DNA from: Ruminococcaceae bacterium UBA7101
GTDB taxonomy: Bacteria; Bacillota; Clostridia; Oscillospirales; Acutalibacteraceae
Length of the DNA: 25,349 nt
Direction: 5' to 3'
NCBI GenBank assembly: GCA_002493325.1
Contig: DKYL01000066.1
Location: 1 to 25,349 of the forward strand
Part shown: one piece after another, positions 7,785-15,366 of the stretch
Layout: each line of letters starts with the position of its first letter
How positions within the stretch are numbered: the stretch's first letter is position 1
Notes under the pieces: model-generated
What the model saw: the letters and a program-made list of their open reading frames with translations, nothing else
Database searches by the model: none
Told to the model about the DNA's origin: nothing
Translations under genes and position numbers: made by a program

Positions 7785-8366
7785 TTATCTTTTATCAATA
7801 ACCTTATCAACCAAACCGAACTCAAGAGCCTCCTGTGCAGAAAGCCAATTATCTCTGTCTGTTGCAGCAGTTAACTCTTCAAGTGTTCTGCCACAGTTTT
7901 CAGCCATAATGGAATTGAGCTTTTTCTTGGTTCTAAGGATATGCTGGGCAGCAATTTCAATTTCGGTTGCCTGACCCTCTGTTCTGCCAAGAGGCTGATG
8001 AATCATAACCTCAGCATTAGGCAGACAAATTCTTTTTCCCTTGGCACCGCTTGAAAGAAGAAACGCCCCCATTGATGCAGCCATACCCATGCAAATTGTT
8101 GAAACATCGCACTTAATATACTGCATTGTATCATAAATTGCCATACCGTCAGTAACAGAACCGCCCGGGCTGTTAATATAAAGGCTAATATCCTTTTCGC
8201 TGTCCTGTCCTTCAAGGAACAGAAGCTGAGCCACAACAAGTGAAGCTGTGGTGGAATTAACCTCATCAGAAAGAACGATAATTCTGTCGTTTAAAAGTCT
8301 TGAATAAATATCCATAGAACGCTCGCCGGCGCTGGTCTGTTCAAGAACATATGGTACTAATGCCAT
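7785..8366 (-). CDS. clpP: ATP-dependent Clp protease proteolytic subunit ClpP
   Basis: Serine protease subunit forming the double heptameric barrel that partners with ClpX. 193 residues, typical. Catalytic triad: S98 in GMAASMGAF, H123 in MIHQPLG, D172 in TDRDNWLS. It has only a short N-terminal extension before the YSRLL element, with no obvious long propeptide. The 44 bases between tig and clpP are almost pure A/T and hold two ribosome-site-like AAGGAT copies 22 bases apart; the one nearer the ATG (about 10 bases away) is the plausible one. No terminator separates the genes, so tig, clpP and clpX are likely one transcript. Confidence 0.98.
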   Translation of the reverse strand: MALVPYVLEQTSAGERSMDIYSRLLNDRIIVLSDEVNSTTASLVVAQLLFLEGQDSEKDISLYINSPGGSVTDGMAIYDTMQYIKCDVSTICMGMAASMGAFLLSSGAKGKRICLPNAEVMIHQPLGRTEGQATEIEIAAQHILRTKKKLNSIMAENCGRTLEELTAATDRDNWLSAQEALEFGLVDKVIDKR

Positions 8367-8410
8367 AAAATCACTATCCTTAATAAATAATAATAATTAT
8401 CCTTTAATAA

Positions 8411-9691
8411 TTATGCTTTAACAGCAGACTCTACAACAAGGTCAAGAGCCTTTCTTGTCTTAATATCAGATGCAAGCTGGTCAGCAGGAACAGCAGACTT
8501 AATCTGGTCAGCCTCCATCTTATACTGCTCTGCAAGCTTAGCAACCTCAGCATCAATTTCTTCGTTGGTAACTTCAATCTTTTCAGCAGCAACAATTGCC
8601 TCAAGAGCAATAGAAGCCTTAACCTGATTTTCAGCACCCTCTCTGAAGGTCTTTTTGAAAGCATCCATATCCTGTCCCATATATGAGAGATATGTATTCA
8701 AATCAATACCCTGCATCTGGAGTCTGTAGCTGTAATCCTGAACCATTTCATTGGTTCTGCTTTCAAACATACATTCAGGAATTTCACATTCCATATTCTC
8801 AACAACCTGCTCAATAAGCTGGTTTTCAAAATCAGCCTTTGCATCAGCCTCTTTCTTTTCGCTCAGACCTTTTTTGATGTCTGCCTTGAGCTCATCAAGA
8901 GTATCAAACTCGGAAACATCCTTTACAAATTCATCATCAAGCTCAGGCATTTCCTTTGTCTTGATTTCGTGAATTTTACACTTGAACACAGCGTCTTTAC
9001 CTGCAAGCTCAGCAGCATATTCCTCAGGGAAGGTAACATTAACGTCAAATTCCTCATCAATCTTATGACCTGCTACCTGCTCCTCAAAGCCCGGAATAAA
9101 TGAGCCTGAACCAAGCTCAAGAGGATAATTCTCACCCTTGCCGCCGTCAAATGCAACACCGTCAACAAAGCCTTCAAAATCAATCTCAGCAGTATCGCCC
9201 ATCTGAGCCTCTCTGTCATCAACTGAAACAAGACGTGAATTTCTGTCTCTCATATTTTCAAGCTCAGCATCAACATCTTCGTCAGTTGCCTCTGTCGGAA
9301 GCATAGTTGCTGTAAGACCTTTGTAATCGCCCAGCTTAACCTCAGGATAAACTGTGACTTTCATTTTCATTTCAACACCCTCAGCCTTGCTCATTACAGG
9401 AACATCAAGGTCAAACGGCTGATCAACAGTTCTTAAACCAGCCTCCTCAATCGCCTCAGATACAGCCTTAGGATATACAATTTCAAGAGCCTCCTCATAG
9501 AAAGCACCCTCGCCGTAAACCTTTTCAATCATACCCTGAGTTGCCTTACCCTTACGGAAGCCGGGAAGCTGAATTGATTTTCTCTGCTTCATATATGCAG
9601 ACTTACAAGCATCAGCAAACACCTCAGGTGCTACTGTTACTTCAATTTCATAAGTATTTGTATCTACTTTATTAGATGACTTAAGTGCCAT
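8411..9691 (-). CDS. tig: Trigger factor, ribosome-associated chaperone and prolyl isomerase
   Basis: Binds the ribosome exit tunnel and shields nascent chains. 426 residues, full length. The ribosome-binding signature GFRKGK is at residues 44-49. The central region, about 150-245, is the FKBP-type isomerase domain (begins MGDTAEIDFEGFVDG), and the C-terminal part is the helical chaperone domain, rich in acidic residues. The ribosome site is a full AGGAGG, and a strong promoter lies upstream. Trigger factor followed by clpP and clpX is a conserved arrangement joining folding and degradation. Confidence 0.98.
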   Translation of the reverse strand: MALKSSNKVDTNTYEIEVTVAPEVFADACKSAYMKQRKSIQLPGFRKGKATQGMIEKVYGEGAFYEEALEIVYPKAVSEAIEEAGLRTVDQPFDLDVPVMSKAEGVEMKMKVTVYPEVKLGDYKGLTATMLPTEATDEDVDAELENMRDRNSRLVSVDDREAQMGDTAEIDFEGFVDGVAFDGGKGENYPLELGSGSFIPGFEEQVAGHKIDEEFDVNVTFPEEYAAELAGKDAVFKCKIHEIKTKEMPELDDEFVKDVSEFDTLDELKADIKKGLSEKKEADAKADFENQLIEQVVENMECEIPECMFESRTNEMVQDYSYRLQMQGIDLNTYLSYMGQDMDAFKKTFREGAENQVKASIALEAIVAAEKIEVTNEEIDAEVAKLAEQYKMEADQIKSAVPADQLASDIKTRKALDLVVESAVKA

Positions 9692-9734
9692 AATTATGGT
9701 CCTCCTAACAAAATTTTCTAATCATCAAAGTGGC

Positions 9735-9763
9735 ATTATAACATAAATTATTAATAATATCAA
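9735..9763 (-). promoter_or_regulatory. Strong extended -10 promoter of tig-clpP-clpX
   Basis: The minus strand reads TTGATA (9758-9763), 17 bases, then TATAAT (9735-9740) preceded by TG one base upstream. The predicted start is near 9728, giving a leader of about 37 bases. No CIRCE element or tandem GGTCAAA repeat (CtsR box) is visible around it. Confidence 0.8.
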
Positions 9764-9768
9764 GTATT

Positions 9769-10455
9769 TTAAAATTTCTTAATTAAATACGGAGTAAATT
9801 GCAGTCTGTCGGCAGAAATAAGCTTAAAGTTGATTCCATCAATAGTATCATTGACAGAAAATCTTGCTGCCATACCGTGAAGATGCCCGTAATAGCAATT
9901 TTTTATACCATATTCTTTTAAAAGCATTAAAATTTCCGCATACTTATCATTTGTTGTAATGGGCGGATAATGCAAAAATACAATTTTTTCATCATTCTGA
10001 GCACTGTCAAGCGACTGCTTAATTCTTAAAACCTCTCGGTTCAACACCTTTTCATCCTTTTCCTCAGGGCTGTCAAAAAACCATCCTCTGCTGCCGCAGA
10101 CAGAAAAGCCGTCAAAATCAAAAGCATTATTGTGTAGAAATTTAATTGTATCAAATTTATTCTCTTCTAAAAAAGCATTCATTTTCGTTAAGGTGTTCCA
10201 CCAGTAATCGTGGTTGCCTTTAGAAATAATTTTAGTGCCGTTAAGCCTGTTTATAAAATCAAAATCAGGTATAAGCTGTTCAAAATTCATCGCCCAGCTA
10301 ATGTCACCTGCTATAACTACATAGTCATTTACAGCAACTAAATTATTCCAGTTTTTCTCAAGTCTGGCAGTATAATCCTGCCAGCCTGCAAAAGTATCCA
10401 TCGGTTTATCCGTTCCGAAGGACAAATGCGTATCGGCAATAGCAAATAGTGACAT
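9769..10455 (-). CDS. Metallophosphoesterase (calcineurin-like, COG1768-type)
   Basis: A 228-residue soluble predicted phosphohydrolase with a two-metal site. The motifs occur in order: D8-x-H10 (IADTHLS), GD51 (AGDISW), GN81-H82 (KGNHDYWW), a histidine in FLHYPP and a C-terminal GHLHG. Physiological substrate unknown. It resembles the COG1768 group, which carries the GNHDYWW signature. AAGGAGA precedes the ATG. It diverges from the DUF1540 gene across 62 bases containing a palindrome. I found no convincing -35/-10 pair for it, and no terminator after it: the tig promoter begins before its stop region is cleared. Confidence 0.88.
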   Translation of the reverse strand: MSLFAIADTHLSFGTDKPMDTFAGWQDYTARLEKNWNNLVAVNDYVVIAGDISWAMNFEQLIPDFDFINRLNGTKIISKGNHDYWWNTLTKMNAFLEENKFDTIKFLHNNAFDFDGFSVCGSRGWFFDSPEEKDEKVLNREVLRIKQSLDSAQNDEKIVFLHYPPITTNDKYAEILMLLKEYGIKNCYYGHLHGMAARFSVNDTIDGINFKLISADRLQFTPYLIKKF

Positions 10456-10464
10456 TATTTCTCC

Positions 10465-10494
10465 TTGAATAAAAGCACAGCACCTTCAAATAAT
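10465..10494 (+). promoter_or_regulatory. Candidate promoter of the DUF1540 gene
   Basis: The plus strand reads TTGAAT (10465-10470), 18 bases, then AATAAT (10489-10494), with a predicted start near 10501. Each hexamer has one or two mismatches to consensus. The -10 touches the left arm of the palindrome at 10483-10505, and the start falls within the right arm. Confidence 0.45.
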
Positions 10495-10505
10495 ATTGTT
10501 GAAGG
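10483..10505. promoter_or_regulatory. Palindrome (possible operator) in a divergent intergenic region
   Basis: CCTTCAA (10483-10489), 9 A/T-rich bases, then TTGAAGG (10499-10505): a perfect 7+7 inverted repeat. It covers the -10/+1 region of the candidate DUF1540 promoter, and its right arm runs into the GGGAG ribosome site. A dimeric repressor site is the simplest reading; an RNA hairpin is the alternative. Confidence 0.4.
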
Positions 10506-10517
10506 GAGTGATAAGTA

Positions 10518-10688
10518 ATGAATAAAGAAATTAAAGGAATTATGTGCGAAGTAAAAAACTGCAAATACCACGATATGTCAAACTGCTGCACAGCAGGTCA
10601 TATTACAGTTGGTGACAGATCTGCAACAAGCAGCTCTGATACCAAGTGTCAGACCTTTGAGTGCTGTGACACATGCGAATGCAAATAA
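10518..10688 (+). CDS. DUF1540-type cysteine-rich small protein
   Basis: A 56-residue protein with nine cysteines (C10, C15, C23, C24, C44, C49, C50, C53, C55). The pattern I-x-C-x4-C-x-Y near the N-terminus, then a C-x-A-x-x-I-x-V segment and a C-x4-CC-x2-C-x-C tail, matches the DUF1540 family common in Clostridia. A metal-binding or metallothionein-like role is plausible from the cysteine content, but no function is established. No signal peptide or membrane segment. The ribosome site is GGGAG, about 9 bases before the ATG. It is the only clear plus-strand gene here, with its own candidate promoter and a hairpin terminator shortly after the stop, so it is monocistronic. It lies divergent to the metallophosphoesterase gene; a shared regulator is possible but not shown. 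Confidence 0.85.
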   Translation: MNKEIKGIMCEVKNCKYHDMSNCCTAGHITVGDRSATSSSDTKCQTFECCDTCECK

Positions 10689-10711
10689 CAATAAGCACTT
10701 TGTAAAACTTT

Positions 10712-10737
10712 AAAAGGCTCCTTACGGAGCCTTTTTT
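10712..10737 (+). terminator. Terminator of the DUF1540 gene, likely shared with thrC
   Basis: A 10-base perfect stem (AAAAGGCTCC, 10712-10721, with 10726-10735), a TTAC loop, and a T-run on the plus strand. The two convergent genes meet here: thrC stops at 10736 on the minus strand, where the hairpin is followed by TTTTAAAGTTTT, so it probably works in both directions. Confidence 0.88.
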
Positions 10738-12229
10738 ATAAATTTAAGAGCTTGAAAACCATTTGGCTCATATCTTCTTTATTACATACATCTGTAAATC
10801 TGACAGCTTTATCTTTAAGTGAAGCAAGCGGCTTAGGCACATCTGCACCTGTGACTTTGTTCAGCTCATCAACCATTTCAAACTCATCAAGCTCTGCTGT
10901 ATTACCATTCACTGCATTCAAAACGCTTGCAGAGAATTTATAGGGTGAAGCGGTTGAATCAATAACGGTAGGAATGTCATCCCCTGTTTCAGCAACATAA
11001 TCGTCATAAACCTTAACTGCAACAGCGGTATGTGTATCACAAAGATAGCTGAATTTCTCAAAATGTGATTTGATTGTGCTATCAACGCTTTCCTCGCTTG
11101 TAAAGCCTGCTGAGAAAACCTTTTTAATATCAGCAATCAGTTCATCACTTACAGTGTATTCACCTTTTTCATTAAGCTGTGCCATTAAATCAGCAACAAG
11201 TTCAGCGTTCTCACCACTCATATGATAAAGAAGTCTTTCAAGATTGGAAGAAATCAGAATATCCATTGAAGGTGATGTGGTTGTGTAGAAATCACGGTTC
11301 TTATTATATGTGCCTGTCTTTAAGAAATCAGTAAGTACATTGTTTGAGTTGGATGCACAAACAAGCTTTTTAATCGGAAGTCCCATTTTCTTTGCATAAT
11401 AACCTGCAAGAATGTTGCCGAAGTTACCTGTAGGAACGACAACATTGATTTCATCACCTGCATTGATTTTGCCCATTTCAAGCATATCACAGTAGGTTGA
11501 AAAATAGTAAACAATCTGCGGAACAAGTCTTCCCCAGTTGATTGAATTTGCTGATGAAAACATCATATTCTTTTCAGCAAGCTGTGCCTTGATTTCAGCA
11601 TTCGTGAAGATGGACTTAACAGCACTCTGTGCATCATCAAAATTACCATTGATCGCACAAACAGCGACATTGTCGCCTTCCTGTGTAGTCATCTGCAGCT
11701 TCTGCATAGGTGAAACGCCGTCAACAGGATAGAATACCAAAATCTTGGTATGGTCAACATTTTTGAAGCCTTCAAGAGCAGCCTTGCCTGTGTCACCTGA
11801 TGTAGCAACAAGAATAACGATTGTTTTGCCGTCAGCCGTTTTCTTTGCAGAAACAGTCATAAGATAAGGCAGAAGTTGAAGTGCCATATCCTTGAACGCA
11901 CAGGTAGGACCGTGCCACAGCTCCAAAATATTTTTATTGCCGTCAACATTTACTGTCGGAGCAATCTTTGATGATGAAAACTTATCAGCAGCATAAGCGC
12001 CTTCAACGCAGTAGTTCAGCTCATCCTCGGTAAAGTCTGTCAAAAACTCCTTTAAAACAATCTTAGCTCTGTCAATATAAGACATGGAAACCATGGATGA
12101 AATTTTTTCAACAGAAAACTGTGGGAGCTCAACAGGAACAAAAAGTCCGCCCTCTTCACTGATGCCCTGCGCAATTGCTTGAGCAGCACTTACTCTGATT
12201 GTATTATCTCTTGTAGATGTATATAACAT
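10736..12229 (-). CDS. thrC: Threonine synthase
   Basis: Converts O-phospho-L-homoserine to L-threonine, a fold II PLP enzyme. 497 residues, fitting the longer E. coli/yeast-type class, which begins with a Thr_synth_N domain (here YTSTRDNTIRVSAAQAIAQG). The PLP lysine is K113 in the HGPTCAFKDMALQLLP element, followed by VATSGDTGKAALEGF for phosphate binding. GGAG lies 9 bases before the ATG. It follows yraN by 33 bases and may be part of the rbgA operon, but a separate promoter lies at the end of yraN. No threonine/isoleucine attenuator or T-box was seen in the short leader. Terminates at the hairpin shared with the DUF1540 gene. Confidence 0.96.
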   Translation of the reverse strand: MLYTSTRDNTIRVSAAQAIAQGISEEGGLFVPVELPQFSVEKISSMVSMSYIDRAKIVLKEFLTDFTEDELNYCVEGAYAADKFSSSKIAPTVNVDGNKNILELWHGPTCAFKDMALQLLPYLMTVSAKKTADGKTIVILVATSGDTGKAALEGFKNVDHTKILVFYPVDGVSPMQKLQMTTQEGDNVAVCAINGNFDDAQSAVKSIFTNAEIKAQLAEKNMMFSSANSINWGRLVPQIVYYFSTYCDMLEMGKINAGDEINVVVPTGNFGNILAGYYAKKMGLPIKKLVCASNSNNVLTDFLKTGTYNKNRDFYTTTSPSMDILISSNLERLLYHMSGENAELVADLMAQLNEKGEYTVSDELIADIKKVFSAGFTSEESVDSTIKSHFEKFSYLCDTHTAVAVKVYDDYVAETGDDIPTVIDSTASPYKFSASVLNAVNGNTAELDEFEMVDELNKVTGADVPKPLASLKDKAVRFTDVCNKEDMSQMVFKLLNL

Positions 12230-12259
12230 AGCATTTATCTCCTAAATAAAATCGTATCT

Positions 12260-12288
12260 ATTTTATAATAAGTCAAAGGCATTTTCAA
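12260..12288 (-). promoter_or_regulatory. Candidate promoter of thrC inside the end of yraN
   Basis: The minus strand reads TTGAAA (12283-12288), 17 bases, then TAAAAT (12260-12265); each hexamer has one mismatch. The predicted start is near 12253, giving a leader of about 24 bases. The region is A/T rich, so a chance match is possible. Confidence 0.4.
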
Positions 12289-12616
12289 GATGTTTTACAG
12301 AATTTATTTTATTATTGTCAGTATATACCTCAACAACATCAAATCGAGGCTGTAATTTTGTGGAATGTGTTGCTAAATAAAGCTGTGCAGTACTTATAAT
12401 TCTGTTCTGCTTTGGTTTATCAACAAATTCACATGGTGCGGCAATTGCATTCACATCACGCTGCTTGACCTCCACAAAGCAAATGAATTTCCTGTTGCAC
12501 ACAATTAAATCAATCTCACCAAAGCGTGTTGTATAATTTGCCTCAAGCAGTCTGTATTTTTTCTTTCTGAGATAGTTTGCCGCTTCTATCTCCCACAATT
12601 TGCCTTTATTGTTCAT
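12263..12616 (-). CDS. yraN: YraN family protein (UPF0102), predicted nuclease fold
   Basis: A 117-residue protein of the UPF0102 family, which has a PD-(D/E)XK-like (Holliday-resolvase-like) fold. The conserved core reads GEIDLI...FICFVEVKQR, giving the D...E-x-K pattern. Biochemical role not settled. The start at 12616 matches the usual family beginning (N-x-KG-x-x-x-E-x-x-A-x-x-YL), although the ribosome site is poor. It overlaps the end of the nuclease gene by 11 bases, so translation is probably coupled. In many bacteria yraN directly follows rnhB; here a foreign-looking gene sits between them. Confidence 0.92.
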   Translation of the reverse strand: MNNKGKLWEIEAANYLRKKKYRLLEANYTTRFGEIDLIVCNRKFICFVEVKQRDVNAIAAPCEFVDKPKQNRIISTAQLYLATHSTKLQPRFDVVEVYTDNNKINSVKHLENAFDLL

Positions 12617-13790
12617 TTTCAGTTCTATATGTATATTCTTTAATCAGCTTTTTTTCCCATACAACTAATTTATCAATGCTGTCGGACAGTTTTTCACTTA
12701 ATTCACTAACAACATCGTCACTTTTTAATTCAATGTTGATTCTGTGCAATCTTTTATATTCAAAATCTAAACGTCTATTATCATTTGGTTTTAATATATC
12801 TATAAACGTCTGCATTTTTTCTAAAGTTTCAGCAGGGACATTAACACTTGTAAATTCAAATATGATAGCGATATGGGTTTCATCAACTATAAAAATCCAA
12901 TATTGATAAGGATATTTTGTTTTCCAGACACTGTTTTCTTTTTTTAGATTAGGCAAAATCTTATCAATTTCTTCTGAATAAAATCTAAGAGTATAATTAC
13001 TATCGTATATAATTTTGCCGTTGTCAGAAAATTGTAGCAATGTATCTTTTATAGTATCCCTAATTAAGCTTTTAGCATCAGGTCTGTTGCTGTATATCAA
13101 ATCAAGAGCTTTCTTGTGCTTATTATATATTTTATTGCAAACCTCAATTAATTGCCGGTCATCCACAATATCCCTCCTCACAACATCAATATAATTATTT
13201 ATCATCAATGAAACATCCGGCAATAACGCTGTATTTTCCATAATCTCTGACAATGCTTCAAGAATGTCATTATATGTGAGCACAGTCCAGTTATCTGCAT
13301 CACTCGGAGGCAAACCTTGTGGTGTTAAAAACAGATAAATTTTATTATATTCAGGATAAGCCTTTTCACATATTCTTCTGTATCTGTTAAGCTGATTGCT
13401 GTGTTCATTTGAACCGACTTTGTTTTCGATTACAAAAGCCGTTTTTTCCTCATCAGAAACAATAAGTAAATCAATATTATTCCATTCACGATAGACAGAA
13501 AAACTATAAAAATCAAGGAGCAAAAGCTGAAAAACATCATATTTGCCTTGTGTATCATTTTTAGCAATTTGTTGTGCAATTTTCTTTATAAATCTGTCAT
13601 CAATGCCGTGATTTTCATTTGCATCAAACAACCACGCAAGCATATTACTGTGGCGGATTTCTGTTCTTGAAATTTTCAGAACATCAAATATATTAAACTT
13701 CTCTGTCCACTGATTAAGTTCATCCAAACAATCAATATCCAAAAGAAAATTTTGGAGTGCCTGCTCATCAGTCATTTCGTTAGTATTCAT
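12606..13790 (-). CDS. PD-(D/E)XK nuclease superfamily protein (PDDEXK_20-like)
   Basis: A 394-residue protein with an N-terminal nuclease core. E44-x2-HSNMLAWLFD (44-56) followed by NHG is the start signature of the PF14281-like group; then D107 in NNIDLLI, E122-N-K124 in FVIENKV and Q133 in SNQLNRY complete a D...E-x-K...Q catalytic set. The C-terminal 200 residues are not recognised. No helicase, methyltransferase or specificity partner is adjacent, so a restriction or defence role is only a possibility. The gene is much more A/T rich than rnhB: I counted 31 G/C in 12961-13080 (26%) against 50 in 14041-14160 (42%). It is joined to rnhB by a 4-base ATGA overlap and to yraN by an 11-base overlap. 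Acquired gene, now embedded in the operon, is the likely reading. Confidence 0.82.
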   Translation of the reverse strand: MNTNEMTDEQALQNFLLDIDCLDELNQWTEKFNIFDVLKISRTEIRHSNMLAWLFDANENHGIDDRFIKKIAQQIAKNDTQGKYDVFQLLLLDFYSFSVYREWNNIDLLIVSDEEKTAFVIENKVGSNEHSNQLNRYRRICEKAYPEYNKIYLFLTPQGLPPSDADNWTVLTYNDILEALSEIMENTALLPDVSLMINNYIDVVRRDIVDDRQLIEVCNKIYNKHKKALDLIYSNRPDAKSLIRDTIKDTLLQFSDNGKIIYDSNYTLRFYSEEIDKILPNLKKENSVWKTKYPYQYWIFIVDETHIAIIFEFTSVNVPAETLEKMQTFIDILKPNDNRRLDFEYKRLHRINIELKSDDVVSELSEKLSDSIDKLVVWEKKLIKEYTYRTENEQ

Positions 13791-14401
13791 TTATTTTCTC
13801 TCTGTTCAAAAAATTTCCTTAAAAAAGTTTTTCTGTGTATAGGTGAAACACCATATTTCTCAAGCATTTCATAATGCAGCTTGGTACCGTAGCCTTTATG
13901 CTTTTCAAACTGATATTCAGGATATTTTTTCGCCATTTCAAGCATATATCTGTCCCTCGACACCTTTGCGATAATTGATGCTGCGGCGATATTGGCACTT
14001 TTGCCGTCACCTTTGACAATTGCCCTTTGTGCAATAGCAAGACCAGGTGTTTTATTGCCGTCAATCAGTACAATGTCAGGCTTAACATTCAAGCCTTCAA
14101 CGGCTCTGCGCATTGCAAGAAAGGTTGCCTGCAATATATTAAATTCATCAATTTCCTGCTCTGTTGCAATGCCCACGCTGTATGCTATACATTCATCAAT
14201 GACCTTATCGAAAAGCTCGTCACGCTTTTTCTCACTGAGTTTTTTTGAATCGTTAACACCCTCGATAATATGACCCTTAGGCAATATAACTGCCGCAGCA
14301 TAAACAGGACCTGCCAAAGGTCCCCTGCCTGCTTCATCAACACCGCAAACGATTTCATAGCCGTCAGCATAGGCTGTATTTTCATATTCCAACCAATCCA
14401 T
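13787..14401 (-). CDS. rnhB: Ribonuclease HII
   Basis: Removes ribonucleotides and RNA primers from DNA duplexes. 204 residues, typical of short type 2 enzymes. The catalytic acids are D22 and E23 in VDEAGRGPLAGP, D114 in LIDGN and D150 in KVSRDRYM. The C-terminal HKGYGT and SPIHRKTF motifs are present. It starts 2 bases after the rbgA stop, with a weak ribosome site, so coupled translation is likely. rbgA-rnhB-yraN is a familiar Gram-positive order. Confidence 0.97.
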   Translation of the reverse strand: MDWLEYENTAYADGYEIVCGVDEAGRGPLAGPVYAAAVILPKGHIIEGVNDSKKLSEKKRDELFDKVIDECIAYSVGIATEQEIDEFNILQATFLAMRRAVEGLNVKPDIVLIDGNKTPGLAIAQRAIVKGDGKSANIAAASIIAKVSRDRYMLEMAKKYPEYQFEKHKGYGTKLHYEMLEKYGVSPIHRKTFLRKFFEQRENK

Positions 14402-14403
14402 AA

Positions 14404-15267
14404 TTAAGGCAACTCAAGGGTAATTTTACCCAGCTTTCCTCCCCTAAATTCATCACACAGCATAACTGCGGTGCGTTCATAATTAATTTCTCCGCCTTTT
14501 ATGAGAAAACCTCGCTTTTTGCCGATAAGCTCTAATATTTCCCATCCCTGCATAGCTTCAACACTGTCAAGCTTATAGCGCTCTGTTATGGCAGAAGGTC
14601 TTGTTTTTGCAAGCACCTCGAGCAAACGACAGGACAAGGTTTCAAGGTCTGTTATTTCATCCTTCACGGCACCTGTGAATGCAAGATTATCACCAACCTG
14701 CGGGTCGTCAAATTTAGGCCATAAAACACCCGGCGTATCAAGAAGCTCAATACCATTACCAACAGTAAACCACTGCTGCTGGCGGGTCACCCCAGCCTTA
14801 TCGGCAACCTTTGCTTTGCTGCTGCCTGCCATACGATTGATAAATGAGGACTTGCCTGTATTCGGAATACCCACAACCATAAGTCTTAACGCTTTACCTG
14901 ACATACCCTTGGCTTCATTCTTTTCAATTGTTTTGGAAAGTGCCTGCTTAACAGTGGGTATAAAACGATTTAATCCCTTACCTGTTCTGCAGTCAACAGG
15001 CAATGCATACATACCCTTTGATTTATAATAATCAATCCAAAGATTTGTGGCATTGCTGTCAGCAATATCACATTTATTGAGAAGAACAATTTTCGGTTTA
15101 TTTTTAATAATATCATTTAATTCGGGATTAGAGGAGCTATAGGGAATACGTGCATCAACAAGCTCAACCACACCGTCAACCAAATTAAGACTTTCCTTAA
15201 TTATTCGCCTTGTTTTTGCCATATGACCCGGAAACCACTGAACGGTTTGCTTTTGAAAATCTGCCAT
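14404..15267 (-). CDS. rbgA: Ribosome biogenesis GTPase RbgA (YlqF)
   Basis: Circularly permuted GTPase that helps mature the 50S subunit (incorporation of late proteins such as L16). 287 residues, normal length. It opens with the signature QWFPGHMAKTRR (10-21). The permuted motif order is visible: G4 NKCD at 64-67, then G1 GIPNTGKSS at 133-141, then G3 DTPG at 177-180. The C-terminal helical RNA-binding region follows. It has an AAGGAGGGG ribosome site and a good promoter, and leads the operon rbgA-rnhB-nuclease-yraN, possibly including thrC. Confidence 0.97.
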   Translation of the reverse strand: MADFQKQTVQWFPGHMAKTRRIIKESLNLVDGVVELVDARIPYSSSNPELNDIIKNKPKIVLLNKCDIADSNATNLWIDYYKSKGMYALPVDCRTGKGLNRFIPTVKQALSKTIEKNEAKGMSGKALRLMVVGIPNTGKSSFINRMAGSSKAKVADKAGVTRQQQWFTVGNGIELLDTPGVLWPKFDDPQVGDNLAFTGAVKDEITDLETLSCRLLEVLAKTRPSAITERYKLDSVEAMQGWEILELIGKKRGFLIKGGEINYERTAVMLCDEFRGGKLGKITLELP

Positions 15268-15294
15268 ACTACCCCTCCTTTTAATAATAGAATA

Positions 15295-15323
15295 ATTATA
15301 CTTTATATTAAAGAAAAATGCAA
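15295..15323 (-). promoter_or_regulatory. Sigma-A-type promoter of the rbgA operon
   Basis: The minus strand reads TTGCAT (15318-15323), 17 bases, then a perfect TATAAT (15295-15300). The -35 begins a few bases after the T-tract of the S8 protease terminator. Predicted start near 15288. Confidence 0.7.
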
Positions 15324-15362
15324 ATGAAAAATGAGAGCAGCATATTTCACACCGCCCTCATT
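15320..15362 (-). terminator. Terminator of the S8 protease gene
   Basis: A 9-pair stem, one G-U: AATGAGGGC with GCTCTCATT (15354-15362 and 15330-15338), a 15-base loop, then TTTTCATTTGCATTTTT on the minus strand. It lies 4 bases after the stop. The loop is longer and the stem weaker than in the other terminators of this window. Confidence 0.7.
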
Positions 15363-15366
15363 AGCA

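Noticed and set aside
8367..8410. The inverted A/T repeat between tig and clpP as a terminator
   Set aside because: The stem is only A-T pairs, has no T-tract, and the duplicated AAGGAT sites fit translation initiation better.
12249..12277. TTGACT-N17-GATTTT as a thrC promoter
   Set aside because: The -10 matches poorly; TTGAAA-N17-TAAAAT a few bases away is better.
12606..13790. The PD-(D/E)XK gene as part of a transposon or restriction-modification system
   Set aside because: No terminal inverted repeats, target duplications, transposase, methyltransferase or specificity gene are next to it; both flanks are intact housekeeping genes.
14588..15028. A 146-codon open frame on the plus strand inside rbgA
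   Set aside because: Antisense to conserved GTPase motifs, no ribosome site, serine/proline/threonine-rich shadow composition.
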